Shown: positions 35,661-46,168 of the stretch, in pieces
Layout: each line of letters begins with the position of its first letter
Numbering within the stretch: the stretch's first letter is position 1
Assembly (NCBI GenBank): GCA_014189435.1
Contig: CP050293.1
Location: 4,655,001-4,719,000, forward strand
From: Mesorhizobium loti
GTDB lineage: Bacteria; Pseudomonadota; Alphaproteobacteria; Rhizobiales; Rhizobiaceae
Length of the DNA: 64,000 nt
Reading direction: 5' to 3'
Translations under genes and position numbers: made by a program
Notes under the pieces: model-generated
What the model was told of the DNA's origin: nothing
The model's input: only the letters and a program-made list of their open reading frames with translations
The model's database searches: none

Positions 35661-36569
35661 ATGAAGCAGAACTACACAGTCCGACACGGTGCGCTGGAGG
35701 GCGTCGAGGTGTTTCTGGCAGTCGCCAGGCGCCGCAACTTCCGCCGCGCCGCCGCCGATCTCGGCGTGACGCCGTCCGCCGTGAGCCAGGCGGTGCGCAC
35801 GCTGGAAGCCCGCATGGGTGCGGCGCTGTTCGTCCGCACGACCCGGAGCGTCGGTTTGACCGAGGCTGGCCAGCGGTTCCTCGACCGTGCAGGCCCTGCC
35901 TTCGAGGAACTCGTCGCGGCGGGCGAGGCCGCGCGTGATGTCGGCCAACGGCCGACCGGTCTGCTACGCCTGTCCGTACCCCGCGCCGTCGTGCCGTTGA
36001 TCCTGGAGCCGATGATCGCGTCGTTCTGCCGGACCTATCCCGAGATCGAACTGGAGATCGCCGCGAGTGACGAGATGGTCGATCTCGCCACCGGCGGGTT
36101 CGATGCCGGCATCCGCCTTGGCCAGTTTATCGCGCCCGACATGGTCGCCGTGCGGCTGACGCCATCGTTCCCGTTCGTGGTCGTCGGCAGCCCGGAGTAT
36201 CTCGAGCGCCATGGCACCCCCGAGCGCGTCGAGGATTTGCGCCACCACGCCTGCCTGCGCTTGCGCCGTTCGAACGGCGCCATCGCGCCCTGGTCTTTCG
36301 TCGACGGCAACGGGGAGATCGAAGCGATGATCTCAGGCCCACTGATCGCGCACGACTATCCGACGTTGCTGGGGGCTGCGATGCAGGGGGTTGGGCTGGC
36401 GCAGACGCCTCGACCCGTCGCCGAAGGTCCGATTGCCCAGGGAAAACTGAAATCGGTGCTGGACAGCGTCGCCGCCACGACACCGGGCGTCTTCCTCTAT
36501 CATCCCGGCAAACGCCAGATCCTGCCGAAGCTGCGCGCCTTCATCGACCACCTCAAATCCGCGGTCTGA
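35661..36569 (+). CDS. LysR-family transcriptional regulator
   Basis: A 302-residue protein with the N-terminal winged helix (GVEVFLAVARRRNFRRAAAD, TPSAVSQAVRTLEARMG, RTTRSVGLTEAG) and a normal effector domain (GLLRLSVPRAV, GFDAGIRLGQFI). It is closest in style to the LysR proteins that control aldo-keto or membrane-protein genes next door. The start codon is preceded by a GTTGT/ACAAC inverted repeat at 35642-35655 that could be its own site. The target is the divergent membrane protein gene, by position. Confidence 0.9.
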   Translation: MKQNYTVRHGALEGVEVFLAVARRRNFRRAAADLGVTPSAVSQAVRTLEARMGAALFVRTTRSVGLTEAGQRFLDRAGPAFEELVAAGEAARDVGQRPTGLLRLSVPRAVVPLILEPMIASFCRTYPEIELEIAASDEMVDLATGGFDAGIRLGQFIAPDMVAVRLTPSFPFVVVGSPEYLERHGTPERVEDLRHHACLRLRRSNGAIAPWSFVDGNGEIEAMISGPLIAHDYPTLLGAAMQGVGLAQTPRPVAEGPIAQGKLKSVLDSVAATTPGVFLYHPGKRQILPKLRAFIDHLKSAV

Positions 36570-36616
36570 GGTAACGAAGGATGCCGCCCCCCGGCGCTTC
36601 GCTTACACCAAAGCTC

Positions 36617-37720
36617 TCATGGTATAAATATCAGAAATACATAAGTAAAAAATACTACAAGATGGACCATTCCGGTCAAGAACGTCGTTCTTTCAGTGCT
36701 GAAGCTTACATTGCATATGAAAAGCGCCAAGACCAAAAGGACCGCATCAGCAGCCGGCAGCCCCAGGGTCAGTCCTCTCCCCGTCAACAGGCTGGCGGCT
36801 GCGACTCCGGGTATGGTCAGGCCGATCGTGGCGCAAGCCGAACCCATCGCGACATTCAAGCCGCGCTGCAGCTCGTTGTTGAGTGAAGCGCGCACCGCCG
36901 AAATGGCCTCCGGCATCAACACCAGCCCCGCGATCATTGCCCCCACAATGCTGTCAGCCTGGGTCACCTGGTAGGCAACGAGCGTATCTTCGACGCTTGC
37001 CGCGACCTGCTCGGCGAGCATGACAATTCCGATCAGCCCGGCCATCAGCAGCAGAGCGCTGGCAGAGATGTTCTCGTGAGGGGCAGCGCTCACCGGAACG
37101 TCGTGTGGTTGTCCCTGAATAAAGTCTTCCCGGTGCCGGACGGTCTGCGCGAACACGAAGCTTGCATAGAGCAGCACTGAAAGGACGCTAACGAAACCAA
37201 GTTGGGCTGCCGAAAACGTGCCCGGATCCGTCGTCTGGGTGTAGGTCGGCAGAATAAGCGTCATGACGGTCAGCGCGATCAGAACCGCCAGATAGGCACT
37301 GGTCCCTTGCCGCACGATGGCCTGCTTGCGATGACGCCAACCGCCAAGCGCGAGACACATGCCGACAACGCCGGTGGACGTGATCATCACCGTCGAGAAG
37401 ACGGACTCCCGTGCCAACGTCGGGTTGTTCTCTCCATGCAGCATCATGGAAACAATGATCGACACTTCGATTGCCGTGACGGCAAAGGTCAGCACCAGCG
37501 TGCCGTACGGCTCCCCTACCCGCCGAGCCACCGCCTCGGCGTGGTCGAGCACCACGAAAATGGTGACGAACATGATCGCGCTCGACAGCGCACCGACAAC
37601 GATCCTGGCGTTCAGCGAACCCTGGTCTACCGACAGCCCGCTGGCTCTGACCGCGACAGCCATCGCCAGCGCAGCGAGGGGCATCGCGTAGGAAATCGCC
37701 GATCGTCCGAAACCACTCAT
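36617..37720 (-). CDS. chaA: Calcium/proton antiporter of the ChaA type
   Basis: A 367-residue CaCA-family exchanger with about eleven membrane helices. The two alpha repeats are visible: GEPYGTLVLTFAVTAIEVS near residue 70 and MPEAISAVRASLNNELQRG near residue 265, each with the conserved acidic residue for cation binding. SACATIGLTIP follows the second. It exports Ca2+ (and possibly Na+ or K+) in exchange for protons. It is monocistronic; its end is 48 bp from the convergent lysR end. Confidence 0.87.
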   Translation of the reverse strand: MSGFGRSAISYAMPLAALAMAVAVRASGLSVDQGSLNARIVVGALSSAIMFVTIFVVLDHAEAVARRVGEPYGTLVLTFAVTAIEVSIIVSMMLHGENNPTLARESVFSTVMITSTGVVGMCLALGGWRHRKQAIVRQGTSAYLAVLIALTVMTLILPTYTQTTDPGTFSAAQLGFVSVLSVLLYASFVFAQTVRHREDFIQGQPHDVPVSAAPHENISASALLLMAGLIGIVMLAEQVAASVEDTLVAYQVTQADSIVGAMIAGLVLMPEAISAVRASLNNELQRGLNVAMGSACATIGLTIPGVAAASLLTGRGLTLGLPAADAVLLVLALFICNVSFSTERTTFLTGMVHLVVFFTYVFLIFIP

Positions 37721-37889
37721 TCAAGCCCTCATGTGTTTCTGCGAACCTTGCGGGAAGCCTGTGGGGAGCGCCTCAGCCAATGTCATCGACTCCGGCAAAC
37801 GACACCGACCTGCGGCTCCTGAAGATGCCGCAAGGTCGCGCGTCCCTGGCATTATTGAGCGCAACGACAAAATCGAGGCGCCCAACCCC

Positions 37890-39662
37890 TCAAGCCGTCT
37901 TCTGCGTCACCAGTCCCAACTCCTCCACCATCGCCTCGCGCATCAAGAACTTCTGCGGCTTGCCGGTCACCGTCATCGGCAATTCGCTGCGGAAGCGGAT
38001 GTGGCGGGGGATCTTGTAGTGGGCGATCTGGCCGGCGCAGAAGTTCTTGATCTCCTGCTCGGTGGCGATCTGGCCGGGCTTGAGAACGATCCAGGCGCAG
38101 AGTTCCTCGCCGTATTTGGCGTCGGGAATGCCGAACACCTGCACTTCCCTGACCTTGGGATGGCGGTAGAGGAATTCCTCGACCTCTCTGGGATAGACGT
38201 TCTCGCCGCCGCGAATGACCATGTCCTTGACCCGACCGACGATGTTGCAATAGCCCTCGGCATCGATGGTGGCGAGGTCGCCGGTGTGCATCCAGCCGTC
38301 GGTGTCTATCGCCTCGCGGGTCTTCTCCTCGTCGTCCCAGTAGCCCTTCATCACCGAATAGCCGCGGGTGCAGAGCTCACCCGGCGCGCCGACGGCGACG
38401 GTGGCGCCATCGGCATCGACCGCCTTGACCTCGACATGCGGGTGGATGCGCCCGACCGTCGAGACGCGCTTTTCCAGCGGGTCGTCGACGCCGCTCTGGA
38501 ACGAGACCGGGCTGGTCTCGGTCATGCCATAGGCGATGGTCACCTGTTCCATATGCATCAGCGACACCACCTTCTTCATCACCTCGATCGGGCAGGGCGA
38601 GCCGGCCATGATGCCGGTGCGCAGGCTGGTGAGATCGAAAGACTGGAAGTCCGGATGATCGAGCAGGGCTACGAACATGGTCGGCACGCCATAGAGACCG
38701 GTGCAGCGCTCCTGCGCCACCGCCTTCAGCGTGGCGCCGGGGTCGAACCCCTCGCCCGGGAATACCATGGTGGCGCCCTTCGACACGCAGCCCATCGTGC
38801 CCATCGACATGCCGAAGCAGTGATAGAGCGGCACCGGGATGCAGAGCCGGTCGTCGACGGTCAGTTTGATCGCCGAGGTGACGAAATTGCCGTTGTTGAC
38901 GATGTTGTTGTGGGTCAGCGTCGCGCCCTTGGGCGCGCCCGTGGTGCCTGAGGTGAACTGGATGTTGATGGCGTCGCCGGGCTTCAACCCCTCGGAAATG
39001 CGGTCGAGGCTGTCATGCTCGTCGCGGCCGGCCATGGCCAGCACATCACCGAAATTGAACATGCCGGGCGAGTTTTCGTCACCCATGCGGATGACGATCT
39101 TCAGATCAGGCAGTTTTTGCGCCTTGAGCTTGCCCGGCGTGGCCTTCGCAATCTCCGGCGCCAGCGTCTCGATCATGCCGAGATAATCGGAGGTCTTGAA
39201 TTTGGCCGCCGTGACCAACGCCTTGCAGCCGACCTTGTTCAAAGCGTATTCGAGTTCGGTCAGCCGGTAGGCGGGGTTGATGTTGACCAGGATCAGGCCG
39301 ATGCGGGCGGTGGCGAATTGCGTCACCAGCCATTCCCAGCGGTTGGGCGACCAGATGCCGACGCGGTCGCCTTTTTCGAGGCCCAGTGCCAGGAAGCCGG
39401 CGGCCAGAGCGTCGACGGTGTCCGACAGTTCGCTCCAGGTGAAGCGCTTGTCTTGGTCGACGAAGACGGCGGCGTCTTGCGTGGCATATTTGCTGGCTGT
39501 GTCGGAAAACAGCGCGGGAATTGTCTTGTTGAGCAGCGGCACGCCGCGCTCGCCTGAGACATGCGCCTTGCCGTCGACGGGTGCCACGAAGGTGCCGCCA
39601 TTGCGCGCTCCGCGTCCGCGCAGATTGGTGGCGTTCTTCAGCTCGTCGAGATTGACTGGCAT
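37890..39662 (-). CDS. Acyl-CoA ligase (AMP-binding)
   Basis: A 590-residue adenylate-forming enzyme activating a carboxylic acid with ATP and CoA. The P-loop-like motif is [13 protein letters not shown] near residue 225; YGMTETSP near residue 370 and [17 protein letters not shown] near residue 455 follow; the catalytic lysine is near the end in [11 protein letters not shown]. It groups with medium- or long-chain fatty acyl-CoA synthetases. GGAGGAGAG directly precedes the ATG at 39662; the open frame to 39845 is repeat sequence. No fatty-acid partners are adjacent. Confidence 0.9.
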   Translation of the reverse strand: MPVNLDELKNATNLRGRGARNGGTFVAPVDGKAHVSGERGVPLLNKTIPALFSDTASKYATQDAAVFVDQDKRFTWSELSDTVDALAAGFLALGLEKGDRVGIWSPNRWEWLVTQFATARIGLILVNINPAYRLTELEYALNKVGCKALVTAAKFKTSDYLGMIETLAPEIAKATPGKLKAQKLPDLKIVIRMGDENSPGMFNFGDVLAMAGRDEHDSLDRISEGLKPGDAINIQFTSGTTGAPKGATLTHNNIVNNGNFVTSAIKLTVDDRLCIPVPLYHCFGMSMGTMGCVSKGATMVFPGEGFDPGATLKAVAQERCTGLYGVPTMFVALLDHPDFQSFDLTSLRTGIMAGSPCPIEVMKKVVSLMHMEQVTIAYGMTETSPVSFQSGVDDPLEKRVSTVGRIHPHVEVKAVDADGATVAVGAPGELCTRGYSVMKGYWDDEEKTREAIDTDGWMHTGDLATIDAEGYCNIVGRVKDMVIRGGENVYPREVEEFLYRHPKVREVQVFGIPDAKYGEELCAWIVLKPGQIATEQEIKNFCAGQIAHYKIPRHIRFRSELPMTVTGKPQKFLMREAMVEELGLVTQKTA

Positions 39663-39800
39663 CGCTCTCTCCTCCCGGGATCGGCCGAGCCTATCAGCCT
39701 GCCGGGATGGAGGAAATCCCGCCGATGGTACTGGAAGGCCTAGGGGGCCTCCATCCCGGGTCCACTCTTCTGCTCTGCCCGAGGGCAATCGCATATGGCA

Positions 39801-39969
39801 GCGCCACCCTCTCCGTCTCGGCTTCGCCGAGCCACCTCTCCCCACGTCCGTGGGGGCGAGGAACTCAAGCTTTCAAAGGGCGCAACCCCGACAGTTGGCG
39901 TTTCCTCGCTCCCATGAAATGGGGGAGAGGTGGATCGGGCGAAGCCCGAGACGGAGAGGGGGATAGCGC
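39801..39969. repeat. Long inverted intergenic repeat (CTCTCCGTCTCGG type)
   Basis: Left arm from 39801 (CCCTCTCCGTCTCGGCTTCG) and right arm to 39969 (CGAAGCCCGAGACGGAGAGG) pair imperfectly over about 45 bp, each arm containing its own small hairpin. It fills most of the 312-bp gap between the acyl-CoA ligase start and the hisG end. This looks like a rhizobial intergenic mosaic element; no coding function. Confidence 0.75.
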
Positions 39970-39974
39970 CGCCG

Positions 39975-40673
39975 TTAGGCGATTATGGAAGCCATCTTCG
40001 CAGCGATATCGCGCACGAGCGCCTCATCCGCGGCGGAACGATCTTTCCTCGACGCCACAAGACAGGCCTGCGAGCGCAGGACGAGGCCATCGCCCAGCAC
40101 CTTGAGATGATTGGCGCGCAGCGTCGAGCCTGACGTGGTGATGTCGACGATGACATCGGCCAGCCCGGCCGCCGGCGCGCCTTCGGTGGCACCGAGACTT
40201 TCGACGATGCGATAGACCTGGATGCCATGCTTCTGCGAGAAGAATTGCTGGGTCAGCCGCCAGTATTTGGTGGCAATGCGCAGCCGCCGGCCATGGCGCT
40301 GGCGAAAATCGGCGGCGACGTCGTCGAGATCGGCCATGGTGTCGACATCGAGCCAGATGTCGGGCACGGCCACCACGACATCGGCATGGCCGAAGCCGAG
40401 ATGGGCAATGATTTCAGCGCGCGTTTCCCAGTCGGCGAGGTTCTCGCGCACCAGGTCTTCGCCGGTGATGCCGAGATCGACCGCACCCTGGCCGATCTCG
40501 CCAGCAATCTCGGAAGCCGACAGGAACACCACTTCGACATTGTCCAGGCCTTCGACGCGGGCGTGGTACTTGCGCTCGTCGCCGGGCAGGCTGACGGCGA
40601 ACCCGGCCTTGGCCAGCACTTCCAGCGCCTGTTCCTTCAGCCGGCCTTTCGACGGAACCGCCAGCGTGATCAT
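39975..40673 (-). CDS. hisG: ATP phosphoribosyltransferase, short form
   Basis: A 232-residue catalytic subunit for the first step of histidine synthesis, joining ATP and [16 protein letters not shown] opens the protein, [10 protein letters not shown] lies near residue 67, and [12 protein letters not shown] near residue 185 is the PRPP-binding loop. It lacks the C-terminal regulatory ACT domain of long HisG, as expected when HisZ is present. The ATG overlaps the hisZ stop (ATGA), so the two subunits are translationally coupled. Confidence 0.96.
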   Translation of the reverse strand: MITLAVPSKGRLKEQALEVLAKAGFAVSLPGDERKYHARVEGLDNVEVVFLSASEIAGEIGQGAVDLGITGEDLVRENLADWETRAEIIAHLGFGHADVVVAVPDIWLDVDTMADLDDVAADFRQRHGRRLRIATKYWRLTQQFFSQKHGIQVYRIVESLGATEGAPAAGLADVIVDITTSGSTLRANHLKVLGDGLVLRSQACLVASRKDRSAADEALVRDIAAKMASIIA

Positions 40674-41791
40674 GGCGCCGTCTCCCGCAATGCCTCGATA
40701 CGGTCGAGCCAGACGGAAAAGCCAACGCCGGGGATCGGCGTTTTCGCGCCGAGCAAGGTCAGCAGCCGGTCATAGCGGCCGCCACCGGCCAGCGGCCGGT
40801 CGCCATTGTCGGCCGCGATTTCGAAAACCAGGCCGGTGTAGTAGTCGAGCGGGCGGCCGAAGGCGGCGTCGTAGCGGATTTTTCCAGCCGGAAGGCCGTG
40901 CGTCTCGATCGCCCTGGCGCGGGCAGCGAACTTCTCCAGCGCGGTATCGAGCGAAAGCCCGGCACCGGTGGCGAAGGTCGCCAGCGCCTGGGCCGCACCA
41001 TCAAGCGGAACGTCGATTGCCAGAAAACTTTTCAGCGCGGAAAAAGCCTCGTTCGACAGCCGCACGCTGCGCAATTCGGCTTTCTCGATCAGCCGCCGGG
41101 CAATATCGGATGGCGAACGCCCGGCGGAGGCCGACAGGCCCGCCTCTTCCATGCCGCCGGCGATGTGGGCGGAAAGACCGTCCAGGTCGCCGTCAAGGAC
41201 GAGAGCGGCCACCGGGCCGGAGAGCTGGCTGTTGCGCGGCGGGTTGGCAAGATCGGCGAGTGCCACCTCAAGCATCGGTGCCGAGCCGAAGGCGCGGGCA
41301 AGGCGCATGCGCCAGCCGCGCGGCAGGCCAAGGGCGGCCAGCACAGCCTCGAAAATGGTCTGGTCGCCGAGCGTGATCGCCAGTGCCTGACCAGGCAGCA
41401 CCAGCGACAGCAGCGCGTGCGCGTCGGCCAGCGAGCGAGCATCGGCTTCAGCCGTATCGCGGTCGCCGAGATCCTCGATGCCGGCCTGGAAGAACTCATT
41501 GCCGCCTTCGCGGTGCTGGCGAAACACCTCGCCGAGGTAGGAATAGCGGCGCGGCGTGCCGGCCTGCGAACTTATGTGATCAAGGCAGACCGGAATGGTG
41601 AATTCCGGCCGCAGGCACAATGTCTGGCCGGTCTCGCTTTCGGTGAGGAAGATGCGGCGGCGCAAATCCTCGCCGGCCATGTCGAGGAAGGGGTCGGCCG
41701 GCTGCAGTACGGCAACCTCGACCGCATGCGTGTTGCGGGTGGCGAAGAGGTTGATGATGTCGACTGATATTGCGGGGTAGCGGGAGGTCAA
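40670..41791 (-). CDS. hisZ: ATP phosphoribosyltransferase regulatory subunit
   Basis: A 373-residue paralogue of the catalytic core of histidyl-tRNA synthetase. It retains motif-2-like [12 protein letters not shown] and motif-3-like [12 protein letters not shown] but lacks the anticodon-binding domain and does not charge tRNA. It forms a hetero-octamer with short HisG and gives feedback control by histidine. The best start is a TTG at 41791, five bases after GGAGG. It lies in a hisS-hisZ-hisG order, separated from hisS by a palindromic repeat. Confidence 0.94.
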   Translation of the reverse strand: MTSRYPAISVDIINLFATRNTHAVEVAVLQPADPFLDMAGEDLRRRIFLTESETGQTLCLRPEFTIPVCLDHISSQAGTPRRYSYLGEVFRQHREGGNEFFQAGIEDLGDRDTAEADARSLADAHALLSLVLPGQALAITLGDQTIFEAVLAALGLPRGWRMRLARAFGSAPMLEVALADLANPPRNSQLSGPVAALVLDGDLDGLSAHIAGGMEEAGLSASAGRSPSDIARRLIEKAELRSVRLSNEAFSALKSFLAIDVPLDGAAQALATFATGAGLSLDTALEKFAARARAIETHGLPAGKIRYDAAFGRPLDYYTGLVFEIAADNGDRPLAGGGRYDRLLTLLGAKTPIPGVGFSVWLDRIEALRETAP

Positions 41792-41860
41792 TTTGGCCTC
41801 CGTATCGAACGACCCACTGGTTTGAGATCAGCGGGTCGACTTAAGGTCGGCGCTCTACGG

Positions 41861-42016
41861 CGCCCCCCTCTGTCCTGCCGGACATCTCCCCCACGAGGGG
41901 GGAGATTGGATGTCGCGACGGATTTCGCCAATCGCCTACGCTGCAAGAAAAGCGAGGCAGATGAAACGGCCAATCTCCCCCTCGTGGGGGAGATGTCCGG
42001 CAGGACAGAGGGGGCG
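41861..42016. repeat. Long inverted repeat between hisS and hisZ (TCCTGCCGGACA type)
   Basis: Left arm 41861-41909 and right arm 41970-42016 are inverted copies containing CTGTCCTGCCGGACATCTCC and its reverse complement. Each arm also folds on itself (CTCCCCC/GGGGGAG). The arms differ by only one or two bases from those of the element at 49692-49848, so both belong to one dispersed family. It sits inside the his transcript. Confidence 0.85.
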
Positions 42017-42032
42017 CGACAGAACGCGGCCT

Positions 42033-43535
42033 CTACTTGCCACGCGCCCTCTCCTCAGCCTGCGCCGCCAGGATCTTCCTCACCTCGGCGACCAGCTCGC
42101 CCTCCGCCACGGTCACCTGCGCCGGGCGGGCGGCGCGCCATTCGGCGTTGTCGGTGATCTCGGCCGACATGCGCGCGCCTTCGATCAGGTCCTTGATCTG
42201 CAGCTCGCCCTTGGCGCGTTCATCGCCGCCCTGGATGATGGCGACCGGGCAGCCGCGCCGGTCGGCATATTTGAGCTGCGCCTTCATGCCGGCGCCGCCG
42301 AGATACATTTCCGAGCGGATGCCGGCGGCACGCAGTTCCGACACCATCTTCTGGTAGCGGCCGAGGCTGTCGGTGTCCCTGTCCATCACCAGCACGACGA
42401 CCGGCGCGATCACGTCCGTGCTGTCGAGCTTGCCAAGATTCTTCAGTGCGGTCATCAACCGGGAGACGCCTATGGAAAAGCCGGTCGCCGGCACCGGCTC
42501 GCCGCGAAAGCGCGAGACCAGTCCGTCATAGCGGCCGCCGCCACCGACCGAGCCGAAACGCACGATCTGGCCGTCCTCATTGGGGATCTCGGCCAGCAGC
42601 TCGGCCTCGAAGACCGGGCCGGTGTAATATTCGAGGCCACGCACGACCGAGCGGTCCATGGCAATACGGTCCTCGCCATATCCTGCCGCCCGGACCAGGG
42701 CTTCAATCGTCGTAAGTTCTCCAACGCCTTCCTGATAGGTCGCGTTCGAATTGACCATGGAATCCTGGCCGGCCTGTATGGTCCTCGCTGTCGCGAGAAG
42801 AACCGCCTCGGCTTGCCCGTTGTTCAACCCGGCGCCCTTGGCGAAGTCGCCCTCGCCTTCCTTGCCGCCATCCCAGCGCCCCGGGCCGAGCAAAAGCTTC
42901 ACACCTTCCGGCCCGAGCTTGTCGAGCTTGTCTATCGCCCGCAGCACCGTCAGCCGGCGGCCGGCATTCTCCTCGCCGCCAAGGCCGATCGCCTCCAGCA
43001 CGCCGTCGAGAACCTTGCGGTTGTTGACGCGGATGACGTAGTCGCCGCGCTTGATGCCGAGCGCTTCCATGACGTCGGCCATCATCATGGCCATCTCGGC
43101 GTCGGCGGCCACGCCCGGCGTGCCGATCGTGTCGGCATCGAACTGCATGAACTGGCGGAAGCGGCCGGGGCCTGGCTTCTCGTTGCGGAACACCCAGCCG
43201 GAGCGATAGCTGCGATAGGGTTTGGGCAGGCGCTCGTAATTCTCGGCGACAAAGCGCGCCGTCGGCGCGGTCAAATCATAGCGCAGCGACAGCCATTGGT
43301 CGTCGTCATCCTGGAAGGAGAAGACGCCTTCGTTCGGCCGGTCCTGGTCGGGCAGGAATTTTCCGAGCGCATCGGTGTATTCGATCAGCGGTTGGTCGGC
43401 CGGTTCGAAACCGTAAAGCTCATAGACCGAGCGGATCGTCGCCATCATCTTCTCGACGGCGCGGATGTCTTCAGCGCTGCGGTCGGCAAAACCGCGCGGC
43501 AGTCGCGCTTTCGTCTTTTCCGATTTGTCGGCCAT
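42033..43535 (-). CDS. hisS: Histidyl-tRNA synthetase
   Basis: A 500-residue class II synthetase charging tRNA-His. Motif 2 is [12 protein letters not shown] near residue 100, the histidine-A motif [12 protein letters not shown] near residue 318, and [10 protein letters not shown] near residue 350 is motif 3. The C-terminal anticodon domain (APVVVLVMD onward) is complete. The ATG at 43535 begins MADKSEK; the open frame upstream covers only non-coding and repeat DNA. Followed by hisZ and hisG in the same direction. Confidence 0.96.
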   Translation of the reverse strand: MADKSEKTKARLPRGFADRSAEDIRAVEKMMATIRSVYELYGFEPADQPLIEYTDALGKFLPDQDRPNEGVFSFQDDDDQWLSLRYDLTAPTARFVAENYERLPKPYRSYRSGWVFRNEKPGPGRFRQFMQFDADTIGTPGVAADAEMAMMMADVMEALGIKRGDYVIRVNNRKVLDGVLEAIGLGGEENAGRRLTVLRAIDKLDKLGPEGVKLLLGPGRWDGGKEGEGDFAKGAGLNNGQAEAVLLATARTIQAGQDSMVNSNATYQEGVGELTTIEALVRAAGYGEDRIAMDRSVVRGLEYYTGPVFEAELLAEIPNEDGQIVRFGSVGGGGRYDGLVSRFRGEPVPATGFSIGVSRLMTALKNLGKLDSTDVIAPVVVLVMDRDTDSLGRYQKMVSELRAAGIRSEMYLGGAGMKAQLKYADRRGCPVAIIQGGDERAKGELQIKDLIEGARMSAEITDNAEWRAARPAQVTVAEGELVAEVRKILAAQAEERARGK

Positions 43536-43991
43536 GAGCTGGGGTCTTTTTGTTGGATAAATGCGGACTTGTTTCGAGTGCGCGTGTCCTAGCCGAAGCG
43601 GCTTGGTGCGGCAAGGGTTGGCAAGCCTTCTGCCCATGGGGACAGTTCCGGTAAGGCTGCGCCGCCCCTCATCCGCCTGCCGGCACCTTCTCCCCGTATA
43701 GTGACGGGGAGAAGGGAGTTGTCGCAACCCTCGGCGCCCTCTCAGCAACGCTCGATATTGGCGAAATCATCGATGGAGGCGTCCTTCTCCCCGTCACTAT
43801 ACGGGGAGAAGTGCCCGGCAGGGCGATGAGGGGCAGCGCAAAGCGATGAAGGTATCGGCCCCTATCAAGGCCGCCAGTTGAGCCCCCCTGCAACAAAACC
43901 GCACCGAAAATGAAACAATCCCGCCATGGGCGCGGCATCGTGCCGACACAATCGCAGCCGATAAACGCGCCGAAACGGGGGGTTCGCGGCC
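43536..43991. other. Intergenic stretch upstream of hisS, mostly repeat
   Basis: This 456-bp gap must hold the hisS promoter near 43540-43620. Most of the rest is the inverted repeat at 43661-43838. From 43840 to 43991 nothing was recognised except the likely promoter of the small gene at 43992. Confidence 0.5.
43661..43838. repeat. Long inverted repeat (CTTCTCCCCGT type)
   Basis: Left arm CGCCCCTCATCCGCC...CACCTTCTCCCCG (43664-43716) faces right arm CTTCTCCCCGTCACTATACG...GGCGATGAGGGG (43783-43832). The inner CTTCTCCCCGT...ACGGGGAGAAG forms a hairpin in each arm. Same architecture as the other long repeats here but a different arm sequence. Confidence 0.75.
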
Positions 43992-44243
43992 ATGACCAGC
44001 AGAGCAAGATTTCATGCCATCGACAGCGATGCCGAATTGCCCGCACGCTTGCGCCCGGCCGACATCCACGCTCCGAAAATGGTCAGCCAGGCTGCCGGCC
44101 CGTTCGAAGTACCCGCCGACACCGGCAAGGGACCTTCCATGCGCGACGCGTTGATAACCGGCCTGCTGGTGATCTACCCGACCGTGGCCACGGTGGTGGC
44201 GATCGTCGCCGGCTTGGTGCTGGCCAGCGCCAACGGCACCTGA
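43992..44243 (+). CDS. Small hypothetical protein with one C-terminal membrane helix
   Basis: An 83-residue frame. The last third (ALITGLLVIYPTVATVVAIV) is a clear membrane helix; the first part is charged and unrecognised. No strong ribosome-binding sequence apart from a G-rich stretch. A hairpin immediately follows the stop. Codon use is like the neighbours, so I keep it, with modest confidence. Confidence 0.5.
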   Translation: MTSRARFHAIDSDAELPARLRPADIHAPKMVSQAAGPFEVPADTGKGPSMRDALITGLLVIYPTVATVVAIVAGLVLASANGT

Positions 44244-44244
44244 A

Positions 44245-44299
44245 GCTCCCACCACCCGCGCCTTCGGCGCGACCTCCCCGCAAGGGGGAGGTAGGGAGC
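44245..44299. repeat. Compact hairpin between convergent genes
   Basis: GCTCCCAcCACC and the facing GGAGGTaGGGAGC enclose a second small stem CGCGCCttcGGCGCG and CCTCCCCgcaaGGGGGAGG. It fills the whole 57-bp gap between the small membrane gene and tag and may act as a bidirectional transcript end, though there is no T-run. Confidence 0.55.
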
Positions 44300-44300
44300 C

Positions 44301-44939
44301 CTACTTCGGCCTTTTGAAGGCCTTCCGCTGCTTCTCGACCTCTTTGCGGCAGACGCAGCCCTCGAGGTGGTCGTTGACCAGACCCATCGCCTGCATGAAG
44401 GCGTAGACCGTGGTGGGCCCGACGAAGCTCCAGCCGCGCTTCTTCAACTCCTTCGAAATCCGCACCGAGATCGCCGTGGTCGGGTTGGCGCGCAGATGGA
44501 CGAGATCGACGATCACCGGCCGCTCGTCCTTGCCGGGTTCGAACTTCCAGAACCAGGCGGCCAGCGAGCCGAACTCATCGGCCATCTCGCGGGCGCGCTT
44601 GGCGTTGTTGATGGTCGAGACGATCTTGCCGCGATGGCGGATGATGCCGGCATTGCCGAGCAGGCGCTCGACATCCTTGTCGGTGAAAGCGGCGACCTTG
44701 TCGAATTCGAAATTGGCGAAGGCTTCGCGAAAATTCTCCCGCTTGCGCAGGATGGTCAGCCACGACAGGCCCGACTGAAAGCCTTCGAGGCAGATCTTTT
44801 CGAACAGCCTGCGGTCATCGGCGACAGGCCGGCCCCATTCATGATCGTGATAGTGCAGATAGTCGGGCAGATTGCCGTGCCAGAAGCAGCGCGCGACACC
44901 GTCGGGACCGGCGAGCAGACCGGTGTTTTCCTTGTCCAT
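44301..44939 (-). CDS. tag: DNA-3-methyladenine glycosylase I
   Basis: A 212-residue base-excision repair enzyme removing 3-methyladenine from alkylated DNA. The zinc-binding residues are seen in RCFWHG (Cys and His near the N-terminus) and HLEGCVCR near residue 193. YHDHEWGRPVADD and LEGFQSGLSWLTILRKRENF are the signature substrate-pocket stretches. Normal length. Monocistronic. Confidence 0.95.
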   Translation of the reverse strand: MDKENTGLLAGPDGVARCFWHGNLPDYLHYHDHEWGRPVADDRRLFEKICLEGFQSGLSWLTILRKRENFREAFANFEFDKVAAFTDKDVERLLGNAGIIRHRGKIVSTINNAKRAREMADEFGSLAAWFWKFEPGKDERPVIVDLVHLRANPTTAISVRISKELKKRGWSFVGPTTVYAFMQAMGLVNDHLEGCVCRKEVEKQRKAFKRPK

Positions 44940-45154
44940 AAGCCAAGATCCGTTCGTTAATGCGCTTTTGCGCTGTATTTACTGCGGCTTTACCAGATTC
45001 CTGAACCCGGCGGTAACCACACCAAAAGGTTTACCGACACTTGCGCATTTTACGCATTCCGATTCATGTTTCGGTTGCTGCTTGCGCGCCAATGATCGCC
45101 GAACCGGGCGGGCGTTTCCACCCGTTTTGTGTTCGACGATCAAGGTGCGTTCCG

Positions 45155-45898
45155 ATGAAGACAGTTCTGTTTCCCGTGCTCGGCGCGGTGGCTGTGTTTG
45201 CCGCCGGCGTCACGCCCTCCACAGCCGGCGACCGCTATGCCGACAGGCCTCCGGTGATGGTGAGCCCCGACCTTTCCGCACCCTGGGTGCTGCAGCTTGG
45301 CCATGCGCCCGGCATCGTCCGGCAGAATCGCCAGGTCGTGCAGCAGCCGCGCCTGCGCACCGCGCAACCGGCGCAGCCCGACCGGGTGCAGACGGCGGGC
45401 GTGCAGGCGCCGGCCAAGCGCATGGTCATGCGTCCGCAGATCAACCCGATCTACCTGCCGCAGGAAGTCGCCTATGACGGCGCGCAGAAGCCGGGCACGA
45501 TCGTCATCGACACCACGCAGAATTTCCTCTTCCTGGTCGAGAAGAACGGCAAAGCGCGGCGCTATGGCGTCGGCACCGGCAAACCCGGCTTCGAGTGGTC
45601 GGGCACGCACAAGATCACCAACAAGCGCGAATGGCCGGACTGGCGCCCGCCGGCGGAAATGATCAAGCGCGAAGCCGCCAAGGGCCGCTATTTGCCGACC
45701 TATCTGGCCGGCGGCATGGAGAACCCGCTTGGCGCGCGTGCGCTCTATCTCGGCACGACAGAGTACCGCATCCACGGCACCAACCAGCCGTGGACGATCG
45801 GCGGCGCGGTGTCCTCTGGCTGCATCCGCATGCGCAATGAGGACGTCGTCGACCTCTATGAACGCGTCAATGTCGGAACCACGGTCGAGGTGATATAA
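45155..45898 (+). CDS. L,D-transpeptidase (YkuD family)
   Basis: A 247-residue secreted or anchored protein with a signal peptide (VLFPVLGAVAVFAAGVTPSTA, cut near residue 24). The YkuD catalytic motif is HGTNQPWTIGGAVSSGCIRM near residue 210, with the nucleophilic Cys in SSGC. It forms 3-3 peptidoglycan crosslinks or attaches proteins to the wall, the main crosslinking mode in many Rhizobiales. AAGGTG precedes the ATG at 45155. A terminator follows. Confidence 0.92.
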   Translation: MKTVLFPVLGAVAVFAAGVTPSTAGDRYADRPPVMVSPDLSAPWVLQLGHAPGIVRQNRQVVQQPRLRTAQPAQPDRVQTAGVQAPAKRMVMRPQINPIYLPQEVAYDGAQKPGTIVIDTTQNFLFLVEKNGKARRYGVGTGKPGFEWSGTHKITNKREWPDWRPPAEMIKREAAKGRYLPTYLAGGMENPLGARALYLGTTEYRIHGTNQPWTIGGAVSSGCIRMRNEDVVDLYERVNVGTTVEVI

Positions 45899-45993
45899 TA
45901 GTTCTTGCGAATCACTTGGCCGGCAAAGCAATCCGCTTTTCGAGGCCAGTTTAGGGATACGGGGGACGGGCCGTATGGGGATGCGGCCGGTCA

Positions 45994-46033
45994 GGAAGGG
46001 CAGCACGGGAAACCGCGCTGCCCTTTCCGTTTT
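45994..46033 (+). terminator. Rho-independent terminator after the L,D-transpeptidase gene
   Basis: GGAAGGGCAGC (45994-46004) and GCTGCCCTTTCC (46017-46028) form an 11-bp stem, with one bulged base, followed by GTTTT. It lies about 95 bp after the stop. Confidence 0.7.
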
Positions 46034-46168
46034 CGAGTAAAATTGGCCTGACAGCAGGCAAGGCTGCGCCCGAACGTCGCGCCGAGGGCATGGCGGTTCG
46101 CTTTCATGCTGCCCTTCGCCGAATTCTTTTGCTATCTCGGCGGCACGTACCAGCCAGAGAGTCCATTC

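Noticed and set aside
36581..36886. Small plus-strand ORF after the lysR gene at 35661
   Set aside because: Mostly antisense to the chaA 3' end; no ribosome-binding site or motif.
41910..43592. 560-codon plus-strand open frame
   Set aside because: Antisense to hisS; begins in the repeat at 41861.
43992..44243. Possible relation of the small membrane gene to hisS
   Set aside because: Opposite strand and separated by a repeat; no evidence of shared function.
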